From contig NC_015510.1 of NCBI RefSeq assembly GCF_000212735.1, positions 5,829,001 to 5,893,000 on the forward strand: DNA of 64,000 nt. The letters run 5' to 3'. The translations under genes and the position numbers were made by a program. Source of the stretch: Haliscomenobacter hydrossis DSM 1100. GTDB lineage: Bacteria > Bacteroidota > Bacteroidia > Chitinophagales > Saprospiraceae. Positions 8,615 through 15,770 of this stretch are shown here, one piece after another. Within the stretch, counting starts at the first letter, position 1, and each line of letters opens with the position of its first letter. The notes beneath the pieces were generated by a model, which searched no databases, had not been told where the DNA came from, and saw only the letters and a program-made list of their open reading frames with translations.

Positions 8615-9544
8615 ATGAAAAGAGATGAAGCACAATTCGATAAAATTGAACGCTACTTGCGCGGTGAACTGAGTGAGGAAGAAAACCTGGCGATGGAGAA
8701 AGCCATTGCTGAAGATCCCGACTTGGCTGAAGAACTGGAATTCCAGCAACTGGAACTGGACGCCATGGAGTTGATTCTCGAAGACAAACTTCGGGGCAAA
8801 ATGGAGTCCTGGAAACAACCACCCCCGCCACCACCCAAAAGAGGAAATGGGGGATTCCGTTCTTGGATAGCGGGGGGGGTGGTTTTGGGTTTGATTGCCT
8901 TTGGGGTCTGGTTTTGGCAACCTCAACCACCAACTCCTCCCAAAACTTATCCTAAAGCACCAACTGGGTCTGCCAAGGATAAGACTAAAGATAAGACCAA
9001 AGATAAGACCAAACCACCTGTTGCGGTTGAAGACCAAATCAAAGATCCGATCGAGGAAGCCATCAAAATTCCCAAAATTGACATAGCCAGCACCAGTCTG
9101 GCCATGAACACTTACGACTTACCAGAAGACTTAAAGGGGCCACTAAGAAGCCCTGAAGAGGGCACCACTAGCCCATTGGATCCAGGTTTTAAGGCATTTT
9201 CGGCCAAAAACTATCGCAAGGCCGTCACAGAGTTGAACAAAATCCAGACTTCTTCTGGAGAGGAAGTTTATCTTAGTGCACAGGTATTATTGGGGCATGC
9301 CTATTTTCTCAACAAGCAATATCCTCAAGCGGCAAAGGTGTTTTCAATTTTGGCACAAAATCAGGATTACAATACCTTGCGCCAGGATGCTGAATGGTAC
9401 CTGGTTTTGTCTTTACTCCCGAATTATTCCAAGAATAAAGCCCAAATTGAAACATTGTTGAACCCCATGCTCGAACCAGCCAATTTCCACAATCATCGAG
9501 CGCAAGCAGAGGATCTACAGAAAGAGTTAAAGGAATTGAAATAG
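8615..9544 (+). CDS. Single-span membrane TPR protein, probable anti-sigma partner
   Basis: 309 residues in three parts. Residues ~1-65 (IERYLRGELSEEENLAMEKAIA...) have the layout of cytoplasmic anti-sigma domains of Bacteroidota. One membrane helix lies at ~87-105 (WIAGGVVLGLIAFGVWFW), preceded by a proline run. The outer part has a Lys-Asp-Lys-Thr repeat (12-base repeats in the DNA at ~8975-9012) and then about three TPR units (~190-300, KNYRKAVTELNKI, AQVLLGHAYFLNKQYPQAAKVF). The topology puts the anti-sigma part in the cytoplasm and the TPRs in the periplasm, where they could meet the TPR-CHAT protein. No Cys/His zinc motif is present in the N-terminal part. Confidence 0.75.
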   Translation: MKRDEAQFDKIERYLRGELSEEENLAMEKAIAEDPDLAEELEFQQLELDAMELILEDKLRGKMESWKQPPPPPPKRGNGGFRSWIAGGVVLGLIAFGVWFWQPQPPTPPKTYPKAPTGSAKDKTKDKTKDKTKPPVAVEDQIKDPIEEAIKIPKIDIASTSLAMNTYDLPEDLKGPLRSPEEGTTSPLDPGFKAFSAKNYRKAVTELNKIQTSSGEEVYLSAQVLLGHAYFLNKQYPQAAKVFSILAQNQDYNTLRQDAEWYLVLSLLPNYSKNKAQIETLLNPMLEPANFHNHRAQAEDLQKELKELK

Positions 9545-9654
9545 AAGGGTAGAAGTACCAGCGCAAATTTTCATAAACCACTACATGACTTAAACCATTC
9601 GGTGGTTTTGTGCATTCTCTTTAGGTAAATTCACCCACCTAAAGTCACCATCTC

Positions 9655-10521
9655 ATGAAACTTCTTGGCCGCATTCTGCTCGGTATCGGTATTCTTGTGT
9701 TCGGATTTGTCATTTACAACGTGCAGTCCGGTTTTCGTACTTCTGATAAAAAGACCCAGGCGTATTTCAAAAAACGCAATGCCCTGGCAAAAATCAAAAC
9801 CATCCCGTATTTGGATGGCCAGTTGCACTGGATTGAATCCGGCAGAGATACCTTGAAAAAAGACGCTCCCCTGGTGTTGTTTGTACACGGTGCACCAGGC
9901 TCAGCACGGGATTTTTACAGCTACCAAGCCGACTCGATACTCTTGGATCGGGCCCTCATGGTGTCAATGAACCGACCTGGTTACGGGTATTCTCTTTATG
10001 GCAAAGCCATGACTTCCATTGCCGAACAAGCCGAGGCGGTCAACGCAGTTATGGAGCAATACCCTGGGCGCAAGGTGGTTTTGGTCGGACATTCTTACGG
10101 CGGTCCCATCGCTGCTAAAGCGGCCATGCTGTATCCAGAACGCATTCAATCGGTCGTGATGTTGGCCCCGGTCAACGACCCCGACAATGAGCCTATCTTT
10201 TGGTTTTCCTACATCGGCAAATGGACGGCAACGCGCTGGATGTTGTCAGGTGCCTGGCGGGTCTCTGGCGCCGAGAAGTTCTCTCATGCCGCAGAGCTGG
10301 ATAAAATGCGCAAGGACTGGTTCAATTTGACTGTTCCCGTGACGCATATGCATGGAATCAAAGACATGCTTGCACCTGCCTCCAATATCGAGTTCAGCGA
10401 AAAAAACATCCACCCGCAACAATTAAACATGATGGTCAATCCCAAATGGGGGCATTTGATCCCTTTTATGAACCATGATGACACCCGCAAGGCCATTCTT
10501 ACTGCATTGGGCAAGCCATAG
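9655..10521 (+). CDS. Membrane-anchored alpha/beta hydrolase
   Basis: 288 residues with an N-terminal hydrophobic anchor (~3-22). The fold is marked by the oxyanion strand LFVHGAPGS, the nucleophile elbow GHSYGG (Ser ~143), an acid near GIKDMLAP and the C-terminal His in KWGHLIPF. Loop VSMNRPGYGYS is typical of the epoxide-hydrolase/haloperoxidase-like superfamily. The substrate cannot be told. It is transcribed alone, 110 bases after the TPR protein; a weak hairpin (AAACCA...TGGTTT, 9592-9608) lies between. Confidence 0.8.
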   Translation: MKLLGRILLGIGILVFGFVIYNVQSGFRTSDKKTQAYFKKRNALAKIKTIPYLDGQLHWIESGRDTLKKDAPLVLFVHGAPGSARDFYSYQADSILLDRALMVSMNRPGYGYSLYGKAMTSIAEQAEAVNAVMEQYPGRKVVLVGHSYGGPIAAKAAMLYPERIQSVVMLAPVNDPDNEPIFWFSYIGKWTATRWMLSGAWRVSGAEKFSHAAELDKMRKDWFNLTVPVTHMHGIKDMLAPASNIEFSEKNIHPQQLNMMVNPKWGHLIPFMNHDDTRKAILTALGKP

Positions 10522-10693
10522 GTGATGTACCAGAAAAATGAGGGATGATTTTTGTTAAAAACTCACAATCAGATTTTTAGAGCAAAAATACACAGCTGAT
10601 TTAGCCACCTCAGTGGGTACACGAATGGTTGTTCTGTCGTTTTTTGCCTGGCCAATAGCGTCTAGTTTCGCAGGAAACCAAACGTTAAATACC

Positions 10694-11347
10694 ATGCGGA
10701 ACCCAACTTGTTTTTTAGTACTACTGGCGCTGTATATTGGTGCCTGTACGGCCGAGCCTGTAGCCAGTCTCAGCGCTAATCCCGAAATTCCTGCCATTTT
10801 GCAGACGCACTTGAAATTGCAAAAGATTGAAAACCAGCAGCGTGCTCCGGCAGAATTAGTCGATCATTTTATTGAACAGGCCGAAGCACAGTTTCCGATC
10901 TTTGCACAGGAAGCCGATTTTCAAAACCTCAGCATATTGCATTTCGAGTGTTTCAGCATTTACCTCAGTCCATTGGACGAGCCGGGGGATTATTTGGCTT
11001 TGCTCAGTTCCGCTGGTCAAAACACCCGCCTGTTGTTCGTAGAATGGGGTTTGCAAAATGGCATTTTTTACCTGCAATTGTTGGCTCCCGATGGCGAGGG
11101 CCTCCGGTTTTTTGAAAGCACCGGTTTTGAGGGTGAAGAAAATGCCATTCAGGATGCCCGGATGGGTTCCCTCTACCCTTGTTGTTATGGCTCAAAGGAG
11201 GAACCGCTCTCGTGGTTGAACCGCTTCAAAAAAGATTGGAATGATTGGTTGGGAAATGATCCCAAAAAACTGGCTACCTGGGTGAAGGGTATGCCGGTGG
11301 GAGGGATATTGGCGATGTATGGATATGCAGGGGTGTATTTGGATTGA
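10694..11347 (+). CDS. Uncharacterised lipoprotein
   Basis: 217 residues when started at 10694, where a lipoprotein signal begins (CFLVLLALYIGAC, lipobox Cys ~19). An upstream in-frame ATG at 10613 would bury that signal. The mature part is a mixed alpha/beta protein with a CCYG motif and no recognised domain. A palindromic repeat follows directly. Confidence 0.6.
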   Translation: MRNPTCFLVLLALYIGACTAEPVASLSANPEIPAILQTHLKLQKIENQQRAPAELVDHFIEQAEAQFPIFAQEADFQNLSILHFECFSIYLSPLDEPGDYLALLSSAGQNTRLLFVEWGLQNGIFYLQLLAPDGEGLRFFESTGFEGEENAIQDARMGSLYPCCYGSKEEPLSWLNRFKKDWNDWLGNDPKKLATWVKGMPVGGILAMYGYAGVYLD

Positions 11348-11370
11348 CGGACCCGGGTTTGAAGAGGGGG

Positions 11371-11458
11371 CGTACCTACGGCACGCCTAAACAAATCTTG
11401 CATCTTCTAAACGGCGGATTAAAATCCGCCGCTACAAAATCGGTCGTCGCTACGCGAC
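11371..11458. repeat. RAYT-associated palindromic repeat, copy 1
   Basis: Three conserved blocks in order: a CGTACCTACGGCACG box (11371-11385), a 20-base palindrome CGGCGGATTAAAATCCGCCG (11412-11431) and a GTCGC-TAC-GCGAC stem (11446-11458). The same blocks recur at 11859-11947 (inverted), 12451-12540 and twice at 57573-57770. The stretch 11459-11673 holds a weaker palindromic segment (~11500-11580) and no gene. Confidence 0.85.
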
Positions 11459-11673
11459 TTTAGGAGCGGAAAATAAATAAAGGTACCGCTTTGAATCAAC
11501 TATTTTTTGATTTGCCAAGGCGAGAAGAAGGCGTGTATTAAACTACGCAACAGAGGGGTAGCACAGCTAAATCAAAAAAGAGCCCAGGCAGAATGCGCCT
11601 TATTTCTTTTCTGTTCCTTGGAGTGGAGTGTTTTGCCCCGGTTTTTGAGGTGCTAATATCCGCCACATGCTTG

Positions 11674-11858
11674 GGCAACCGTAAACCAAAGTCGCGTAAT
11701 GACCTCGTTAGGGAGCATGTAACTGAACTTTCATTTGGATATCCCCAACACGATTAGGCAACCGTAAATCAAAGTTGAGTAATGACTTCGTTTAGGAATA
11801 CATCCGTGATACTTTCATTTGGATATCCCCAATACGATTAGGCAACCGTAAATCAAAG
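11674..11858 (+). repeat. ~84-base tandem repeat, 2.2 copies
   Basis: The sequence starting GGCAACCGTAAA recurs at 11674, 11757 and 11841, a period of 83-84 bases. Within the unit, the AATGAC..TCGTT and TTTCATTTGGATATCCCCAA parts are nearly identical. The third copy runs straight into the inverted RAYT repeat. No coding frame spans it. Confidence 0.8.
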
Positions 11859-11947
11859 TCGCGTAGCGACGACCCATTTTGTAGCGGCGGATTTTAATCC
11901 GCCGTTTGAAGACACCCCCTCATTCGGGAGTGCCGTAGGTACGACCC
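11859..11947. repeat. RAYT-associated palindromic repeat, copy 2 (inverted)
   Basis: Contains GTCGCGTAGCGACGACCC (11859-11876), the 20-base palindrome CGGCGGATTTTAATCCGCCG (11885-11904) and GTGCCGTAGGTACG (11930-11943): the same blocks as copy 1 in the opposite order and orientation. It ends 32 bases before the transposase start. Together with the repeat after the gene it brackets the transposase. Confidence 0.85.
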
Positions 11948-11978
11948 ATAACCATTCAATAACCAAAAAACGCTACAT

Positions 11979-12442
11979 ATGGCCAATACATACCACCAAA
12001 TTTTTTGCACACGGTCTTTGCGGTTAAATACCGTAAAGCATTAATAGAGGATTTCTGGAAGGAAAACCTACTTGGAACGATTGGCAATCTAGTCAACGAA
12101 GAGGGAGGGAAACTCATCATTGTCAATGGCACAAACGATCATGTACACTGTTGTTTTAGTTTGAAACCCAGTATTTCTATTTCTAATATCATGCAGAAAA
12201 TTAAGGGAAAGTCATCTAAATGGGTGAATGATGAAGGCTTGTGTGATACCCATTTTGAGTGGCAAAAAGGTTATGGAGCATTTTCTTACAGTCATTCACA
12301 ATTGAATGCTTTGTTTCGGTATGTTCAAAACCAGAAGGAGCACCATAAAAAACGAGGCTTTCGAGAAGAATATCTAGAGCTTCTGAAAAAATTTGAAGTG
12401 GATTTTGATGAACAATATATTTTTCATGATCCGATCGATTAA
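11979..12442 (+). pseudogene. REP-associated tyrosine (IS200-like, Y1) transposase with N-terminal frameshift
   Basis: The ATG at 11979 opens MANTYHQIF, the standard start of Bacteroidota IS200-like/RAYT proteins. The frame then breaks at a run of six T (~11999-12006) and continues one frame over as HTVFAVKYRKALI to the stop at 12442. One missing T would explain it. The remainder is complete: the HUH metal motif (NDHVHCCF), KGKSSKWVN, FEWQKGYGAFSYSHSQ with the catalytic Tyr region, and the EEHHKKRGFREEYLELLKKF tail. The family acts on single-stranded palindromes, and inverted copies of one flank the gene at 11859-11947 and 12451-12540. It could be a dead gene, a sequencing slip in the homopolymer, or a slippage-controlled gene; a TTG at 12005 could also start the second part. 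Confidence 0.8.
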
Positions 12443-12450
12443 AAACGGGG

Positions 12451-12540
12451 CGTACCTACGGCACGCCTAAACAAATCTTGCACCTTACTAAACGGCGGAT
12501 TAAAATCCGCCGCTATAAAATGGGTCGTCGCTACGCGACT
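12451..12540. repeat. RAYT-associated palindromic repeat, copy 3
   Basis: CGTACCTACGGCACG box at 12451-12465, 20-base palindrome at 12493-12512, and GTCGTCGCTACGCGAC at 12524-12539. The orientation is the same as copy 1 and opposite to copy 2. It starts 8 bases behind the transposase stop. A partial extra copy of the last block follows at ~12570-12583. Confidence 0.85.
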
Positions 12541-12773
12541 TCAAGGGAAACCAACAACAGTCACCAAATTGTCGCTACGCGACTTTGAGGGCACATTATC
12601 GTTATTTCCTGGGTCTTGTCAAAAGGTTTAGTCGAGCTTCATCATAATTTTCCGATTATCAAGATAGAATGCACGCGGTAATGACTTTTTTCCCAAACCC
12701 CTTCCCGTTCCCATAGTTTTTTTATCTTCGTTTTTGCCTCTGGCAAAACCTAACCATCGTCAAAACGAAGTAC

Positions 12774-13952
12774 ATGAAATTCATTCAGATCGCACTACTC
12801 GTGGCACTATGTGCCGCCTGCAACAGCAAACCAGCTGCACCCGAAGAACCAGACACCGCCCTGTACAACGACCTACAAACCCAGCTCATCAACGCCAAAC
12901 CTGGGGACATCATTAAAATTCCGGCTGGGACTCATTATTTCGACCGCCCCTTACTCTTGGACGGCGTGAAGGGAGTGACCATTCAAGGCGCGGGAAAAGA
13001 CCAAACCATTCTTTCTTTTTTGGGTCACAAAGCGGGTGCAGAAGGCCTGAAAATCACCGCCGATTCCGTTTTAATTCAGGACCTCACCGTTACAGATACC
13101 AAAGGAGATGCTATTCGGGTGCAAGACGCCAAAAATGTCACCCTGCGCAACGTGAAAGCAACCTGGAGTGGCGGGGCAAAAGCTTCCAATGGTGGTTACG
13201 GACTCTACCCCGTTGGCTGTGATGGCGTATTGATCGATAAATGTGAAGCCTCATTTGCTTCTGATGCTGGCATCTACGTCGGGCAATCGCGCAATGTGTT
13301 GGTGACCAATTCCTACGCCCATGAAAATGTGGCGGGCATTGAAATTGAAAACTGTACCGATGCCGAAGTGCGATACTGTCGCGCCGAAAAAAACACCGGA
13401 GGAATCCTGGTTTTTGACCTCCCCAACCTTCCTGCGGGCAATGGCAAATCCTGCAAGATCCACCACAACAAAATCATCAACAACAACCACCGCAATTTTG
13501 CGCCAGAAGGCAATATTGTCGCCACCGTCGCACCCGGTACCGGAATGATTTTTTTGGCGGCCAAAGACGTCGAAGCCCACCACAATGAAGTCATTGGGCA
13601 CAAAACCATGGGTGCGGCCATTGCCAGCTACCACATCACCCAATTGAAATGGGACGACAAAAATTACGACCCCTTCACCTACAACATCAAATTGTACAAC
13701 AATCGTTTTGAGCGCAAAAGGGCCATTCCCGATTTGAGCAAAGATTTTGGCAAAATGGTCAATGTGTACTTCAAAGGCAAGCCACAAGACATCCTGTACG
13801 ATGGCATCCTCGATGACAAAAAGCCTAAGGGAAGCAACCCGATGAACATTTGTATCGATCAGCCACAAAATGGCCTGCGTTTTGCCAACATCGATGCCGC
13901 CAATGATTTCAAAAATATTCAGACCGATCTGAAACCCTATCAGTGTAAATAA
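12774..13952 (+). CDS. Parallel beta-helix repeat lipoprotein (TIGR03805 family)
   Basis: 392 residues. A lipoprotein signal ends at Cys16 (LCAAC). The rest is a right-handed parallel beta-helix with repeated turns of ~22 residues (VTIQGAGKDQTIL, VLIQDLTVTDTKGDAI, NVTLRNVKATW, AEVRYCRAEKNTGGILVFD), a fold used by polysaccharide-active and adhesive proteins. The family is known to occur as a gene pair with the di-haem family TIGR03806, and that partner starts 8 bases downstream here. The function of the pair is not established; a role in extracellular polymer handling coupled to electron transfer is inference. Confidence 0.85.
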   Translation: MKFIQIALLVALCAACNSKPAAPEEPDTALYNDLQTQLINAKPGDIIKIPAGTHYFDRPLLLDGVKGVTIQGAGKDQTILSFLGHKAGAEGLKITADSVLIQDLTVTDTKGDAIRVQDAKNVTLRNVKATWSGGAKASNGGYGLYPVGCDGVLIDKCEASFASDAGIYVGQSRNVLVTNSYAHENVAGIEIENCTDAEVRYCRAEKNTGGILVFDLPNLPAGNGKSCKIHHNKIINNNHRNFAPEGNIVATVAPGTGMIFLAAKDVEAHHNEVIGHKTMGAAIASYHITQLKWDDKNYDPFTYNIKLYNNRFERKRAIPDLSKDFGKMVNVYFKGKPQDILYDGILDDKKPKGSNPMNICIDQPQNGLRFANIDAANDFKNIQTDLKPYQCK

Positions 13953-13960
13953 GAACTTGT

Positions 13961-15067
13961 ATGTCAAAGCAAAAGTGGATTGGAACTTTGTTTGTTCTGG
14001 CCTTGATGTTGTTGTACAGCTGCCAAAATCAATCCCCCCAAAAAGAAGGCTTAACCGTAGCTGGCCCGGTACAATTCGCCGCCGACAAAGCCCCTTTCCC
14101 CAAATTGTCGGACTATGCTTTTTTTACGGGCATCCAGCGGGATCTGCAACCCAATGAGGGCGTTTTACCCTACGAATTGATCACGCCGCTGTTTACCGAT
14201 TACGCCCACAAATCCCGTTTTGTGTGGATGCCGAAAGGCGCTCAGGCAAGTGTAGATGCAGAAGGCCGATTGTCTTTTCCCGATGAGACGGTTTTGATCA
14301 AAAACTTTTATTATCCCGCTGATTTTACCCAGCCGGATCGGGATTGGGACCTCATGGAAACCCGGCTCTTGCTGAAAAATAAAGGAGAATGGCAAGCTGT
14401 TACCTACGTGTGGGATGAGGCCGAAAATGACGCCGAATTGAACATCGTCGGTGACATCAAACCCGTGAGTTGGCAGGATGAAAAAGGCCACAAACAAAAC
14501 ATCGAATACATTGTTCCCAATAAAACGCAATGCAAGAGTTGCCACAACCGCGATGGGGTCATCGAGCCGATTGGACCTAAAGTGGCCAACCTGAACAAGG
14601 CCTTGAGATACCCGGATGGCAGAACCGAAAACCAGCTCAGTCGTTGGCAAAAAACAGGTTACCTCGTCGCTGGAGATCACGGGCAACAATTTGCCAAACT
14701 GGCCGCATGGGACGACCCACGCAGTGGCTCTATGCGCGATCGGGCCATGGCTTACCTGGATGTCAACTGTGGTCATTGCCACCATCCGCAGGGCCCCGCG
14801 CACAGTTCGGGTTTGTACCTGCAAGTGGACCAATCCGACCCAACGCACCTGGGCATTTGTAAGCCGCCAGTGGCAGCGGGCAAAGGCTCGGGCGGTCGGC
14901 AATACGGGATTGTACCGGGGCAACCCAATGCTTCAATCCTGCTGTACCGCATGGAAAAGACTGACCCAGGAATAGCCATGCCAGAGATTGGCCGGGTGAT
15001 GGTGCACCAGGAAGCCGTGAACCTGATACGAGACTGGATTGCGGAGTTGGAAGGGAATTGTAATTGA
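13961..15067 (+). CDS. Di-haem cytochrome-like lipoprotein (TIGR03806/SO_2930 type)
   Basis: 368 residues; the lipoprotein signal ends at Cys21 (LLYSC). Two c-type haem motifs are present: C191-KS-CH195 and C270-GH-CH274, the second followed by another His. The N-terminal ~150 residues (YELITPLFTDYAHKSRFVWMP, NFYYP) match the non-haem half of the family. It should be an exported, lipid-anchored redox protein. It is the constant neighbour of the beta-helix family encoded just before it (gap 8 bases), so the two products probably act together at the cell surface. Confidence 0.85.
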   Translation: MSKQKWIGTLFVLALMLLYSCQNQSPQKEGLTVAGPVQFAADKAPFPKLSDYAFFTGIQRDLQPNEGVLPYELITPLFTDYAHKSRFVWMPKGAQASVDAEGRLSFPDETVLIKNFYYPADFTQPDRDWDLMETRLLLKNKGEWQAVTYVWDEAENDAELNIVGDIKPVSWQDEKGHKQNIEYIVPNKTQCKSCHNRDGVIEPIGPKVANLNKALRYPDGRTENQLSRWQKTGYLVAGDHGQQFAKLAAWDDPRSGSMRDRAMAYLDVNCGHCHHPQGPAHSSGLYLQVDQSDPTHLGICKPPVAAGKGSGGRQYGIVPGQPNASILLYRMEKTDPGIAMPEIGRVMVHQEAVNLIRDWIAELEGNCN

Positions 15068-15112
15068 GTTTTTTTTGCAAAATTTAGAAATAAAAACACC
15101 GATCCAAAACCC

Positions 15113-15220
15113 CTTTCCAAAAGTTTCAAGACTTTTGGAAAGTTCAAGTATGCAGTATTTTGCATCGCTTGCATGATCCTGCATACTTGAACTCCTCGAA
15201 AATCTGAAACTTTCGAGGAG
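15113..15220. terminator. Three consecutive stem-loops behind the di-haem gene
   Basis: Hairpin 1 has a 12-bp stem (15113-15124 with 15131-15142, 6-base loop). Hairpin 2 has a 15-bp stem (15141-15155 with 15179-15193). Hairpin 3 has a 10-bp stem (15192-15201 with 15211-15220) followed by GAGTTTTAG. They overlap by one or two bases, so neighbouring stems compete. They probably end the 12774-15067 transcript, but a full poly-T tract is lacking. Confidence 0.55.
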
Positions 15221-15264
15221 GAGTTTTAGTCTGGTCTTGGGGTATAACATTAGTCAATAAGCCT

Positions 15265-15492
15265 ATGGAACTCAAAGCGCTCAAACTCTTCATCATCAAC
15301 CAGGTCTTGCAAACTCAAGACCCTGCAACCTTACAAACCGTTGCCAACTTGTTGAGTGCAGCACATTCGCCGACATCCCCAACCGAGCACTTCACCCCGG
15401 AATGGGAAGTGGGCGAAGATGATTCCTTCCGTTATTCGGAAGAACGCTCCCGCGATTTGCAAAAATCCATCGATGAATTATTTAATCCTTAA
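15265..15492 (+). CDS. Small hypothetical protein (antitoxin-like layout)
   Basis: 75 residues: a helical N-terminus (LKALKLFIINQVLQTQDPATLQTVANLL) followed by an acidic, flexible tail (EWEVGEDDSFRYSEERSRDLQKSIDELF). The N-terminal pattern is like that of short Bacteroidota addiction-module antitoxins, but the next gene is a DUF4177-type protein and not a known toxin, so that reading is weak. It stands 10 bases before the DUF4177 gene. Confidence 0.6.
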   Translation: MELKALKLFIINQVLQTQDPATLQTVANLLSAAHSPTSPTEHFTPEWEVGEDDSFRYSEERSRDLQKSIDELFNP

Positions 15493-15502
15493 TAGCTGAA
15501 AC

Positions 15503-15694
15503 ATGTTTGAGTACAAATTCATCAAGTTGAGTACCAATATTTGGAACAACCTGCCCAAGGAGGATTACCAAACCATCATCGCCGAACACGCTGAGGAAGG
15601 CTGGCGTCTGGTGCAGATTTTTTCGATGATGAGTTCGGCCATGCAAATGAACTATGAGTTGATTTTTGAGCGGCCGAAAACAGATTATGTTTAA
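15503..15694 (+). CDS. DUF4177 domain small protein
   Basis: 63 residues beginning MFEYKFIKL and containing HAEEGWRLVQIF and NYELIFERP. This is the beta-alpha-beta pattern of DUF4177, a compact domain of unknown role found alone or fused in many bacteria. It has no signal peptide. It starts 10 bases after the preceding small gene, and its stop codon is the first part of a 7-base tandem repeat. Confidence 0.75.
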   Translation: MFEYKFIKLSTNIWNNLPKEDYQTIIAEHAEEGWRLVQIFSMMSSAMQMNYELIFERPKTDYV

Positions 15695-15733
15695 GCGAAA
15701 AGCGAAAAGCGAAAAGCGAAAAGCGAAAAGCGA
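15694..15733 (+). repeat. 7-base tandem repeat (AGCGAAA), 5.7 copies
   Basis: Five perfect copies plus AGCGA, beginning at the last base of the DUF4177 stop codon and ending 37 bases before the M24 peptidase start. Being outside codons, copy-number slippage could alter the leader length of the downstream gene. That effect is inference. Confidence 0.85.
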
Positions 15734-15770
15734 TTTTTTTATTCATTACTTGTTTTGTTAAAGAATTGGT

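Noticed and set aside
11674-11858. CRISPR array with 84-base period
   Set aside because: The whole unit is repeated, not short repeats with variable spacers, and no cas genes are near.
13251-13967. 238-codon minus-strand frame opposite the beta-helix gene
   Set aside because: Antisense shadow with no motif.
15694-15733. CRISPR-like array
   Set aside because: Unit is only 7 bases and has no spacers; it is a simple tandem repeat.
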